Assembly: GCA_031260845.1 (NCBI GenBank)
Contig: JAISKR010000144.1
Location: 1 to 6,042, forward strand
DNA: 6,042 nucleotides
Direction: 5' to 3'
Source of the DNA: Bacteroidales bacterium
Lineage (GTDB): Bacteria > Bacteroidota > Bacteroidia > Bacteroidales > UBA4181
In this document: positions 1-6,042 of the stretch, one piece after another
How positions within the stretch are numbered: position 1 is the stretch's first letter
Layout of the letters: every line of letters begins with the position of its first letter
Notes under the pieces: generated by a model
Seen by the model: the letters and a program-made list of their open reading frames with translations, nothing else
Told to the model about the DNA's origin: nothing
Database searches by the model: none
Program-made: the position numbers and the translations under genes

Positions 1-90
1 TCGCGCTTAATCCACACGAAAATCTTGAATATGGACAGCGAACAACGCCAACTCTACGATATGGTTGTCCGATGGGCTGCCAAAAAATAA
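1..90 (+). CDS. 3' end of an unidentified protein-coding gene (partial)
   Basis: Frame 1 is open from the window edge and ends at a TAA at 88-90, giving 29 C-terminal residues that finish in VRWAAKK. The tail is charged and probably helical (MDSEQRQLYDMVVRW). I do not recognise the family from so short a piece and assign no function. The gene converges on the minus-strand GH3 gene, with 90 bases between the two stop codons. That this is a true gene end rather than a chance frame is inferred from the amino acid composition and from the hairpin that starts nine bases after the stop. Confidence 0.6.
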   Translation, partial: SRLIHTKILNMDSEQRQLYDMVVRWAAKK

Positions 91-124
91 AAAATGGGTG
101 TCCCTGTGCGGAAAACAGGGGACA
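82..124 (-). terminator. Intrinsic terminator of the GH3 gene in a convergent gap
   Basis: The arms TGTCCCTGT (99-107) and ACAGGGGACA (115-124) pair with one bulged base around a 7-base loop. Read on the minus strand, the hairpin is followed after four bases by TTTTTTATTTTTT (82-94), the layout of a Rho-independent terminator for the GH3 gene, whose stop lies 56 bases upstream on that strand. On the plus strand no T-run follows the hairpin, so it would be a weak terminator for the upstream gene. The T-tract overlaps the last codons and stop of that opposing gene. Confidence 0.65.
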
Positions 125-180
125 ATGAATCACCACTGTATCACCATTGAATAACAACCTGTAACAATGTATCCCGTACC

Positions 181-2841
181 TTAGTCAAGATGGATGGTTG
201 TTGTCAAGCGAATATCCGCCGAAGAACTCCCCACCATGAGATTAAAATCACCGGGTTCTGTCACCCGTTTCATGTCGATATTCAGTAACGACAAGTGTTC
301 CGGCGTCAGTACCATCTCTACCTTTTTCTTTTCTCCGGCTTCCAAATAAAGTTTTGAAAAGCCTTTCAGCGCCATTACCGGCGTCGTCACACTGCTCACC
401 ATGTCGCGAACGTACAATTGCACTACTTCCGTACCGCCTTTGCTACCGGTATTTTGCACGTCAAGCGAAACGGTTATCCTGTCGTGAACGGCAGGGTGTT
501 CCGGACTGACGGTCAGATTGGAATATTCAAAAGTGGTATAACTCAAACCGTGACCGAAAGCGTAAAGCGGGTCGGGTGTGCCGTCGATGGAAGCACGCGA
601 AGCGGAAGGTTTGCGCGAGTAGTAAATCGGCAACTGCCCCATCGATTGGGGAAAACTCATAGTGAGTTTGCCGGAAGGGTTGTAATCGCCGAATAACACG
701 TCAACAATAGCATCTCCGCCTGCTTCGCCGGGGAACCACGCTTCGACAATAGCGTCTGAAATATCGTTAATGTCGGTCAAAATCAAGGGGCGACCGTTGA
801 GCAGAATGGTAGCCAACGGTTTACCCGCTGCTGCTGCCGCTTTCAGCATCTCTACGTCTATCCGGTGCAGGTGCATATCCTGACGGTCTTTCGCTTCGCC
901 CACTTCATCGGCACTTTCGCCAATCACCACCAATACCAAATCCGCTTTTGCAGCAGCCTGTGTGGTGCGTTTGTTGACTTCCGCCACTGAACTTCCGCCC
1001 ACATATCTCCATTTAATGCGCTGTCCGGCAAAGTCGTTCACCTTGCCGTATTCGGAAACAACAGGTATTTCGCGTCCTTTTTCGAGGTAAACCGTGGCTG
1101 TGGTAGTCACACTCGTGTATTTGTCATCCCAGTTGTCCAACATGAGTTTGCCGTCGAGCCACAGACGGGCATAATTGTCGGCAATGAGGCTAAACTCGTA
1201 CAGTCCGCCGGTGGTCACATGGATTTTGCCGTTGAACCGCACGGAAAAAGGTTCAATGTTGACGCCGGGCGCCGGACTGAGATTGTGCCAGTAGTGCGAC
1301 AAGCCTTGTTCTGTCGCTGAGTAAATCGCTTGTCCCGAACAATCGAGACTGTTGAAATAGGAAACATTCAGTCCCTCTCCTTTCCCGTCGGCGCGAGTAA
1401 ATGCGGAAGGCGGTATGTCGGTGAAGTTAGGGGATATATCGCTGTTCAGCCAGTCAATTTCCACCTTGTCGCCGAAGCGTTTTCGTAAAGCCTCTAAAAT
1501 CGTCACTCCGTGAGCGCCTCTCGGCGAGTAACCTCCCAGCGACGACACATTCGACAAGCGCCCGACTACGGCTATCCGCTTCACGTCAGTGCTCGCAGGC
1601 AAGGTATGATTGTCGTTTTTGAGCAGCACAATGGAAGAACGGGCTACATCGTATGCCAGCCGCGCATTTTCGGGCGAATGCAGCACTTTGGCAACAAGCG
1701 TGGTGTCGGTATATGGATGGTCGAAAAGTCCAAGTTCAAATTTCAGCCGCAAAACCTCGCCAACCATACGGTCGAGCGCTGCTTCCGAAATTTTACCGTT
1801 TTTAACGCCTTCAATAATGCCTTGCGCGTATTTTTCGTGGGTGAAATCATAGAATTGCATATTCACGCCGGCATTGATAGACGATGCAATGGCGTCTTCT
1901 TCGGTGGCTGCCGTGAAATGCTTGTTGTATTGCAAAGCGATGGCTCCGAGGTCTGAAATCACGATTCCTTCAAAGCCCCATTCCTTGCGCAGCACATCTG
2001 TCAAGAGCCATTTGTTTCCGGCAACGGGTATGCCGTCTATTTCGTGGTATGCAGCCATCACTCCGTGTGCATGAGCCTCTTTGACGGCTTTTTCAAAGAC
2101 ATACAAATGAGCGGAACGGGCTTCCCTTTCGCCAATGTAAACGGGGCTTAGATTGCTGCCGTTTTCGGGAATACCGTGAATGCCGAAATGTTTGGGCTCA
2201 GCAACCACTGCATTGTCGTCTTTCAGCGAGTTTCCTTGCAGACCTTTCACGATATTCACCGCCATGCGGGAAGACAGGTAGGTATCTTCGCCGAAAGTTT
2301 CCTCTACCCTGCCCCATCGTGGCTCGCGAGCAAGGTCAAGGTTGGGACCGAGCACCAAATGCACGCCGTGCGCCCGTGCTTCCGCAGCAATCACACGCCC
2401 TATCCGATACATCAACGTAGTGTCCCAAGTGGAAGCATTGGCTAAGGGAATGGGAAAAGCGGTGCCGCCTACCCCCTGATAACCGTGCAGCGCCTCTTCC
2501 ACCATGAGGGGCGGAATGCCTAACCGCGTCTGCTCTGTCACGTAGCGGTGAATATCGTTGCACAGTGCTGCCGATACGGGATACATATCGTGAAGGGAAC
2601 CAAATGTATGCTCCTTCATCGTTTTATCCATCTTTTCCGGCGACATTTGCGTGGAACTTTCAAGAATAGAGCCGGCGTCGAGCATATCCAACTGAGCGGC
2701 TTTATCTTCGAGCGTCATGCGAGCCAACAGGTCTTTCACCCGTTTTTCCACCGGCGCCGAAGCATCTTTGTAAACAGGTATCGAATGGCAGCCTGTCATC
2801 AACAAAGCCAGTAATGACAAGGATAAAAATAAATTTTTCAT
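181..2841 (-). CDS. Glycoside hydrolase family 3 beta-glycosidase with PA14 insertion, predicted lipoprotein
   Basis: This 886-residue exo-acting beta-glycosidase should remove non-reducing-end sugars from oligosaccharides at the periplasm or outer membrane. Residues 1-18 are a lipoprotein signal ending LLMTGC, with Cys18 the predicted lipidated residue. The GH3 N-terminal barrel spans roughly 30-375, with EEALHG (115-120), NLDLAREPRWGR (167-178), KHFG (217-220) and the nucleophile motif VISDLG with Asp297. The second GH3 domain (about 400-735) is interrupted by a PA14 domain (about 487-613), as in known PA14-bearing GH3 enzymes. The likely acid/base is Glu649 in GEAKDR. AFGHGLSYTTFEY (761-773) leads into a C-terminal fibronectin III-like domain (about 789-860). 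Two residues are notable: Glu116 sits where beta-glucosidases usually have Asp, and Leu298 where Trp is common after the nucleophile. The Glu is typical of the xylosidase-like GH3 branch, so a beta-xylosidase is possible. Family is certain; substrate is not. The start at 2841 fits the signal peptide and a promoter just upstream. Confidence 0.95.
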   Translation of the reverse strand: MKNLFLSLSLLALLMTGCHSIPVYKDASAPVEKRVKDLLARMTLEDKAAQLDMLDAGSILESSTQMSPEKMDKTMKEHTFGSLHDMYPVSAALCNDIHRYVTEQTRLGIPPLMVEEALHGYQGVGGTAFPIPLANASTWDTTLMYRIGRVIAAEARAHGVHLVLGPNLDLAREPRWGRVEETFGEDTYLSSRMAVNIVKGLQGNSLKDDNAVVAEPKHFGIHGIPENGSNLSPVYIGEREARSAHLYVFEKAVKEAHAHGVMAAYHEIDGIPVAGNKWLLTDVLRKEWGFEGIVISDLGAIALQYNKHFTAATEEDAIASSINAGVNMQFYDFTHEKYAQGIIEGVKNGKISEAALDRMVGEVLRLKFELGLFDHPYTDTTLVAKVLHSPENARLAYDVARSSIVLLKNDNHTLPASTDVKRIAVVGRLSNVSSLGGYSPRGAHGVTILEALRKRFGDKVEIDWLNSDISPNFTDIPPSAFTRADGKGEGLNVSYFNSLDCSGQAIYSATEQGLSHYWHNLSPAPGVNIEPFSVRFNGKIHVTTGGLYEFSLIADNYARLWLDGKLMLDNWDDKYTSVTTTATVYLEKGREIPVVSEYGKVNDFAGQRIKWRYVGGSSVAEVNKRTTQAAAKADLVLVVIGESADEVGEAKDRQDMHLHRIDVEMLKAAAAAGKPLATILLNGRPLILTDINDISDAIVEAWFPGEAGGDAIVDVLFGDYNPSGKLTMSFPQSMGQLPIYYSRKPSASRASIDGTPDPLYAFGHGLSYTTFEYSNLTVSPEHPAVHDRITVSLDVQNTGSKGGTEVVQLYVRDMVSSVTTPVMALKGFSKLYLEAGEKKKVEMVLTPEHLSLLNIDMKRVTEPGDFNLMVGSSSADIRLTTTIHLD

Positions 2842-2868
2842 GTATTAAATCAATAAAAATTGAAACGA

Positions 2869-2898
2869 CAAATTTACATAAATAATGAACGGCACAAA
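2869..2898 (-). promoter_or_regulatory. Bacteroidota-type promoter for the GH3 gene
   Basis: On the minus strand TAAATTTG (2876 down to 2869) matches the Bacteroidota -7 consensus TAnnTTTG exactly. TTTG (2898 down to 2895) lies 18 bases upstream as a -33 element. Transcription would begin near 2863, leaving a leader of about 20 bases before the ATG at 2841. A second -7-like match, TATTTTTG (2902 down to 2895), overlaps the -33 element but has no suitable partner upstream. The call rests on consensus matching only. Confidence 0.6.
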
Positions 2899-2917
2899 AA
2901 TAAATGACGCCTTCATG

Positions 2918-2947
2918 CTGTTATTTTACAAATTTTTCATACATTTG
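2918..2947 (+). promoter_or_regulatory. Bacteroidota-type promoter for cutC
   Basis: TACATTTG (2940-2947) is an exact match to the -7 consensus TAnnTTTG. CTG (2918-2920), one mismatch from TTG, stands 19 bases upstream in the -33 position. Transcription would start near 2952-2955, giving a leader of only 12 to 15 bases before the ATG at 2967. This promoter lies inside the open frame upstream of that ATG and therefore argues against the earlier ATG at 2904 as the start of cutC. Confidence 0.6.
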
Positions 2948-2949
2948 TA
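2927..2949. repeat. Perfect 7-bp inverted repeat over the cutC -7 element
   Basis: TACAAAT (2927-2933) and ATTTGTA (2943-2949) are exact reverse complements separated by nine bases. The right arm overlaps most of the -7 element at 2940-2947, where a bound repressor would block the polymerase. This could be an operator, but the region is very A/T-rich and such symmetry can arise by chance. No regulator gene is present in the window. Confidence 0.3.
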
Positions 2950-2966
2950 TTCTGATATTACAGATA

Positions 2967-3707
2967 ATGATTGAAGTATGTGTTGACAGTATTCAAAGCG
3001 CTTTAACGGCGCAATCGTCCGGCGCCGGAAGGGTGGAACTGTGCTCGGGACTGACCGAAGGCGGCGTTACCCCGTCGTCGGCGTTGATACGCTTGGCGCG
3101 GAAAAAACTGAGCATCCGGCTTCATGTCATCATCCGACCACGTGGCGGCGATTTTCTCTATGACGATGATGAGTTTGAGATAATGAAGCAGGACGTTGTG
3201 CTGTGTGGCGAAACCGGATGCGACGGCGTAGTGACAGGCATCCTTCGTGTTGACGGCTCGGTGGATACGGAACGCTGCGGACAATTGGTGCAAATTGCCC
3301 GTCGTTACGCCATGAGCGTCACCTTCCACCGCGCATTCGACCGCAGTAACGACCTTTTCCGCGCCTTGGAAGACGTGATTGCCATCGGTTGCAACCGAAT
3401 CTTGACATCAGGAGGCTGCAATACCGTCGGTGAGGGCGCCGGTGTGATACGCCAATTGATTGAAAAAGCCGCCGGTCGTATCATCATCATGCCCGGAAGC
3501 GGTATCACTTCGGATAATGCGGAGGAGTTAATCAAAAAAACCGGATTGAAAGAACTTCACGGAACTTTTCGAAAGCGCGTAGCAAGCGGAATGCAGTACA
3601 AAAATATCCGGCTATCTGTACAGGATGAGGAATACAGTCATTTGCTCACCGACGCCGACGCTGTGAAAAATGTTAATCATATATTATTCAATAACTTGAA
3701 CGCCTGA
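2967..3707 (+). CDS. cutC: CutC family protein
   Basis: A 246-residue CutC-family TIM-barrel protein, close to the 248 residues of E. coli CutC. Family motifs appear in order: RVELC (22-26), GLTEGGVTPS (28-37), IRPRGGDF (56-63), TFHRAFD (119-125), ILTSGG (145-150), IMPGSGI (174-180) and ELHGT (196-200). It should be cytoplasmic. The family was named for copper homeostasis in E. coli, but that phenotype was later traced to a small RNA (MicL) encoded within the cutC 3' region, so the biochemical role remains open. The open frame extends upstream to an ATG at 2904, but those extra 21 residues (Cys-, Phe- and Ile-rich) do not resemble the family N-terminus, MIEVCVDS does, and a good promoter lies inside the extension. 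The gene diverges from the GH3 gene and appears to have its own promoter. Confidence 0.93.
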   Translation: MIEVCVDSIQSALTAQSSGAGRVELCSGLTEGGVTPSSALIRLARKKLSIRLHVIIRPRGGDFLYDDDEFEIMKQDVVLCGETGCDGVVTGILRVDGSVDTERCGQLVQIARRYAMSVTFHRAFDRSNDLFRALEDVIAIGCNRILTSGGCNTVGEGAGVIRQLIEKAAGRIIIMPGSGITSDNAEELIKKTGLKELHGTFRKRVASGMQYKNIRLSVQDEEYSHLLTDADAVKNVNHILFNNLNA

Positions 3708-3710
3708 CAA

Positions 3711-3744
3711 TAATTGTATTAAAATTGTATTGGAAAAACAATTA
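3711..3744. repeat. AATTGT repeat cluster upstream of the UDP-glucuronate decarboxylase gene
   Basis: AATTGTATT occurs twice in direct orientation (3712-3720 and 3723-3731) with an 11-base period, about one helical turn. An inverted copy, ACAATT, follows at 3738-3743. The outer pair TAATTGT (3711-3717) and ACAATTA (3738-3744) is a perfect 7-bp inverted repeat with a 20-base loop; the inner pair AATTGT/ACAATT has a 9-base loop. The right arm runs into the -7 promoter element. It may be a protein-binding site or a weak hairpin after cutC; no T-run suited to a terminator follows. Confidence 0.35.
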
Positions 3745-3750
3745 CTTTTG
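3743..3750 (+). promoter_or_regulatory. Bacteroidota-type -7 promoter element for the decarboxylase-ribBA-fmt operon
   Basis: TACTTTTG matches TAnnTTTG exactly and lies 37 bases before the ATG at 3788, which would give a leader of about 30 A-rich bases. The nearest TTG candidates upstream sit at 3725-3727 (15-base spacing, short) and 3714-3716 (26-base spacing, long), so the -33 element is poor. That could mean a weak or activator-dependent promoter. Read-through from cutC is also possible, because no convincing terminator separates the genes. Confidence 0.5.
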
Positions 3751-3787
3751 TAGCCGATTCATAACGTAATAAAAACATAAAAAAACG

Positions 3788-4729
3788 ATGAAAAGAGTAT
3801 TAGTGACCGGAGGAGCCGGATTTATAGGTTCGCATTTGTGCGACAGACTGTTGCGCGAAGGCAATGAGGTGATTTGTTTAGATAATTTTTTCACCGGTTC
3901 AAAGGAAAATATTGTGCACCTAATCGGCAATCCCTATTTTGAATTGGTGCGCCATGACGTGGTAACGCCCTTTTATGCTGAGGTAGATGAGATTTTCAAT
4001 CTGGCTTGCCCCGCTTCGCCGGTACATTACCAGTACAATGGCATCAAAACCATCAAAACATCGGTGATGGGCGCTATCAATATGCTTGGATTAGCCAAAA
4101 GAACGCGCTCAAAGGTACTGCAAGCGTCCACCAGCGAGGTGTATGGCGACCCGCACATTCATCCGCAACCGGAATCCTACTGGGGACACGTCAATCCGAT
4201 AGGTATCCGTTCCTGTTATGACGAAGGGAAGCGTTGCGCCGAATCGCTTTTCATGAACTACCATCAACAGAACGGCGTTCGCATCAAACTCATCCGCATT
4301 TTCAACACCTATGGACCCAAGATGCACCCCAACGACGGACGGGTGGTATCCAACTTCATTGTACAGGCATTACAGAACAAAGCCATCACCATATACGGCG
4401 ACGGGCAGCAAACACGCAGTTTCCAATATGTGGACGACTTGGTGGAAGGCATGATTCGCTTGATGAACACCGGCGACGATTTCACAGGACCTGTCAATGT
4501 GGGCAATCCGGGAGAATTTACCATCAAACAACTTGCAGAGATGGTCATTCGACTCACCGGCTCAAAGTCAAAACTTGAATTTCTTCCGCTTCCGCAGGAC
4601 GACCCCATCCAACGCAAGCCCGACATTACGCTGGCATCCGAAAAATTAGGAGGATGGAAGCCGGTAGTGCCGCTGGAAGAAGGATTAACAAAGACAATAG
4701 GTTATTTTAAAGATAAATTGGGCTTATAA
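3788..4729 (+). CDS. uxs: UDP-glucuronic acid decarboxylase (UDP-xylose synthase)
   Basis: This 313-residue extended short-chain dehydrogenase/reductase should convert UDP-glucuronate to UDP-xylose and CO2 through a bound-NAD 4-keto intermediate, supplying xylose for surface polysaccharide. The NAD-binding GGAGFIG motif is at 8-14, with the acidic residue that binds the adenosine ribose in CLDNFFTG (30-37). [10 protein letters not shown] (113-122) contains Glu117, matching the catalytic glutamate of UDP-xylose synthases and of the ArnA decarboxylase domain. Tyr144 and Lys148 form the YxxxK pair in SCYDEGKR. Further family markers are IFNTYGP (171-177), [10 protein letters not shown] (208-217) and RKPDI (276-280), where Arg276 fits the conserved arginine of these decarboxylases. 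Length is typical of bacterial single-domain forms; there is no membrane segment. It is followed after nine bases by ribBA, so the two are probably cotranscribed. The glutamate and the RKPDI motif favour a decarboxylase over a dTDP-glucose dehydratase or an epimerase. Confidence 0.93.
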   Translation: MKRVLVTGGAGFIGSHLCDRLLREGNEVICLDNFFTGSKENIVHLIGNPYFELVRHDVVTPFYAEVDEIFNLACPASPVHYQYNGIKTIKTSVMGAINMLGLAKRTRSKVLQASTSEVYGDPHIHPQPESYWGHVNPIGIRSCYDEGKRCAESLFMNYHQQNGVRIKLIRIFNTYGPKMHPNDGRVVSNFIVQALQNKAITIYGDGQQTRSFQYVDDLVEGMIRLMNTGDDFTGPVNVGNPGEFTIKQLAEMVIRLTGSKSKLEFLPLPQDDPIQRKPDITLASEKLGGWKPVVPLEEGLTKTIGYFKDKLGL

Positions 4730-4738
4730 TATATTTTA

Positions 4739-5962
4739 ATGGCTAAGAACACGCTAAATACGATAGAAGAAGCGATTGAAGACATCCGGTCGGGGAAGGT
4801 GATTATTGTGGTGGACGACCAAAACCGCGAAAACGAAGGCGATTTTATCTGCGCCGCAGAAGCGGTGACGCCCGAAATAGTCAATTTTATGGTGACTTAC
4901 GGACGCGGTATGCTCTGTGCGCCGCTACCGGAAAAACGCTGCGAAGAACTTGAATTGGACATGATGGTGGGCGTCAACACCTCGCTGCACGAAACGCCTT
5001 TCACCGTGTCGGTGGATTTAATCGGACAGGGCTGCACCACCGGCATTTCTACCGCCGACCGTGCCAAAACCATCCGCGCATTGGTGCACGAAAACACACG
5101 CCCCGAAGACCTTGCCAGACCGGGGCATATTGCGCCGCTGAAAGCCAAGGAAAAGGGAGTGTTGCGACGTCCGGGGCATACGGAAGCGGTGGTTGACCTT
5201 ACTCGTCTGGCAGGATTACAGCCTGGCGGCGCATTGGTGGAGATACTCAACGAAGACGGCACGATGGCGCGGCTTCCCCAACTTTTCCGGATTGCCGACA
5301 AATTCGGACTGAAAATTATTTCCATCGAAGATTTGATTAAATACCGTCTGCAACAGGAAACCATTGTGAAAATGGGCGACAGAGTGAAACTTCCGACCAA
5401 ATACGGCGATTTTGAGGTGATTCCATTTGTACAGAAATCGAATGACTTGGAACATCTGGCTATCATAAAGGGTACATGGCAAAAAGACGAACCGGTGCTG
5501 GTTCGGGTACATTCGTCATGTCTCACCGGCGATATACTCGGCTCTTACCGCTGCGACTGCGGGGAACAACTGCAACACGCCTTACGCCTGATTGAAAAAG
5601 AAGGAAAGGGCGTATTGGTGTATCTCAGTCAGGAAGGGCGAGGGATAGGACTGTTCAACAAAATAGCGGCTTACAAACTGCAAGAGCAGGGACGCGACAC
5701 GGTGGAAGCCAATATTGACCTTGGTTTTAAAGCGGATGAACGGGATTACGGCGTTGGTGCAAGCATCCTTCGCGAGTTAGGACTTGGCTCTATTCGCCTG
5801 ATGACCAACAATCCGGTGAAACGAATTGCCTTGGAAGGCTATGGCATCCACATTGTGGAAAACGTGCCGCTTGAAATACCGCCCAATCAATACAATCGCA
5901 AATATTTGCAAACCAAGCACGACAAAATGGGGCACAGTTTAGAGTTAGTTACCAAATCCTAA
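4739..5962 (+). CDS. ribBA: Bifunctional 3,4-dihydroxy-2-butanone 4-phosphate synthase / GTP cyclohydrolase II
   Basis: A 407-residue fusion enzyme that makes both precursors of riboflavin. The N-terminal RibB domain (about 5-204) converts ribulose 5-phosphate to dihydroxybutanone phosphate plus formate; RENEGD (30-35) with Glu31 and Glu33, STADRA (104-109) and RRPGHTEA (143-150) with His147 are its active-site signatures. The C-terminal RibA domain (about 210-400) opens GTP, releasing formate and pyrophosphate; its zinc cysteines are Cys261, Cys272 and Cys274, followed by SQEGRGIGL (297-305), DYGVGA (336-341) and TNNPVK (356-361). All key residues of both halves are present, so both activities are expected. 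The protein is cytoplasmic and of normal length for RibBA. No FMN riboswitch can lie directly in front, because only nine bases separate it from the preceding gene. fmt begins four bases after its stop. Confidence 0.97.
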   Translation: MAKNTLNTIEEAIEDIRSGKVIIVVDDQNRENEGDFICAAEAVTPEIVNFMVTYGRGMLCAPLPEKRCEELELDMMVGVNTSLHETPFTVSVDLIGQGCTTGISTADRAKTIRALVHENTRPEDLARPGHIAPLKAKEKGVLRRPGHTEAVVDLTRLAGLQPGGALVEILNEDGTMARLPQLFRIADKFGLKIISIEDLIKYRLQQETIVKMGDRVKLPTKYGDFEVIPFVQKSNDLEHLAIIKGTWQKDEPVLVRVHSSCLTGDILGSYRCDCGEQLQHALRLIEKEGKGVLVYLSQEGRGIGLFNKIAAYKLQEQGRDTVEANIDLGFKADERDYGVGASILRELGLGSIRLMTNNPVKRIALEGYGIHIVENVPLEIPPNQYNRKYLQTKHDKMGHSLELVTKS

Positions 5963-5966
5963 TTTT

Positions 5967-6042
5967 ATGCGCATTATTTTTATGGGAACGCCCGAATTTG
6001 CCACCGCCTCGTGGGAGGCGATACTTGACGCGGGCATAGAAG
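5967..6042 (+). CDS. fmt: Methionyl-tRNA formyltransferase (5' part, cut by window edge)
   Basis: The first 25 codons begin MRIIFMGTPEFA, the nearly invariant N-terminus of methionyl-tRNA formyltransferase, which uses 10-formyltetrahydrofolate to formylate the initiator Met-tRNA in the cytoplasm. The next residues (TASWEAILDAGIE) also fit the family's first helix. The frame remains open to the window edge, so completeness cannot be judged. It starts four bases after the ribBA stop, indicating cotranscription and possibly translational coupling. Confidence 0.93.
   Translation, partial: MRIIFMGTPEFATASWEAILDAGIE

Noticed and set aside
129..146. ATCACCA repeated twice, 11 bases apart, in the convergent gap
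   Set aside because: The units are only seven bases, occur twice, and lie downstream of both converging genes, so a regulatory role is unlikely and chance is sufficient.
1510..1956. Plus-strand open frame (148 codons) opposite the GH3 gene
   Set aside because: It is a shadow of a confidently identified gene, covering the nucleophile region, and has no family resemblance. The other plus-strand frames within 181-2841 were dismissed for the same reason.
181..4729. Possible xylose-related unit joining the GH3 enzyme and UDP-xylose synthase
   Set aside because: The genes are on opposite strands with cutC and at least two promoters between them. One would degrade glycans and the other builds a sugar donor, and the GH3 substrate is unproven, so proximity alone does not support a shared system.
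4690..4738. Separate ribBA promoter or FMN riboswitch
   Set aside because: No TAnnTTTG element was found just before ribBA, and the nine-base gap cannot hold a riboswitch unless it lay inside the preceding coding sequence.
4897..5526. Long minus-strand open frame (209 codons) antisense to ribBA
   Set aside because: It lies entirely within ribBA, which has full active-site motifs for both domains. The antisense product is Ser-, Arg- and Pro-rich with no recognisable domain, and no promoter was seen for it.

Overview
The window looks like ordinary chromosomal sequence from a member of the Bacteroidota, most likely Bacteroidales. Three intergenic positions carry exact matches to the Bacteroidota primary-sigma -7 element TAnnTTTG. 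The gene starts have A/T-rich leaders without clear Shine-Dalgarno sequences. The large glycosidase is a lipoprotein-type GH3 enzyme with a PA14 insertion, a kind common in this phylum. Base composition and coding style look uniform throughout. I see no transposase, tRNA, rRNA, CRISPR array, att site or other sign of recent transfer.

Layout: (1) Positions 1-90 are the last codons of an unidentified plus-strand gene. (2) It converges with a minus-strand gene, and the gap holds a hairpin with a T-tract on the minus strand, so it reads as that gene's terminator. (3) Positions 181-2841 (minus) encode a GH3 beta-glycosidase with a lipoprotein signal peptide and a PA14 insertion. (4) A roughly 125-base divergent region (2842-2966) carries back-to-back promoters for the GH3 gene and cutC. 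(5) cutC runs 2967-3707 (plus); I place its start 63 bases inside the longest open frame because the best promoter lies within that extension. (6) A short gap (3708-3787) contains a third promoter and a cluster of AATTGT repeats. (7) A tight plus-strand run follows: UDP-glucuronate decarboxylase (3788-4729), bifunctional ribBA (4739-5962) and the start of fmt (5967 to the window edge). Gaps of 9 and 4 bases make this very probably one transcript.

Functionally, the GH3 enzyme should release terminal sugars from oligosaccharides at the cell envelope. The decarboxylase makes UDP-xylose for surface polysaccharides. RibBA supplies the two precursors that enter riboflavin synthesis, and Fmt formylates the initiator tRNA. 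These are separate roles, and I find no evidence of a single new system. The points most worth a second look are the GH3 active-site variants (Glu in place of the usual Asp in the sugar-binding motif, and Leu after the nucleophile), the corrected cutC start, and the symmetric repeats overlapping two promoters.
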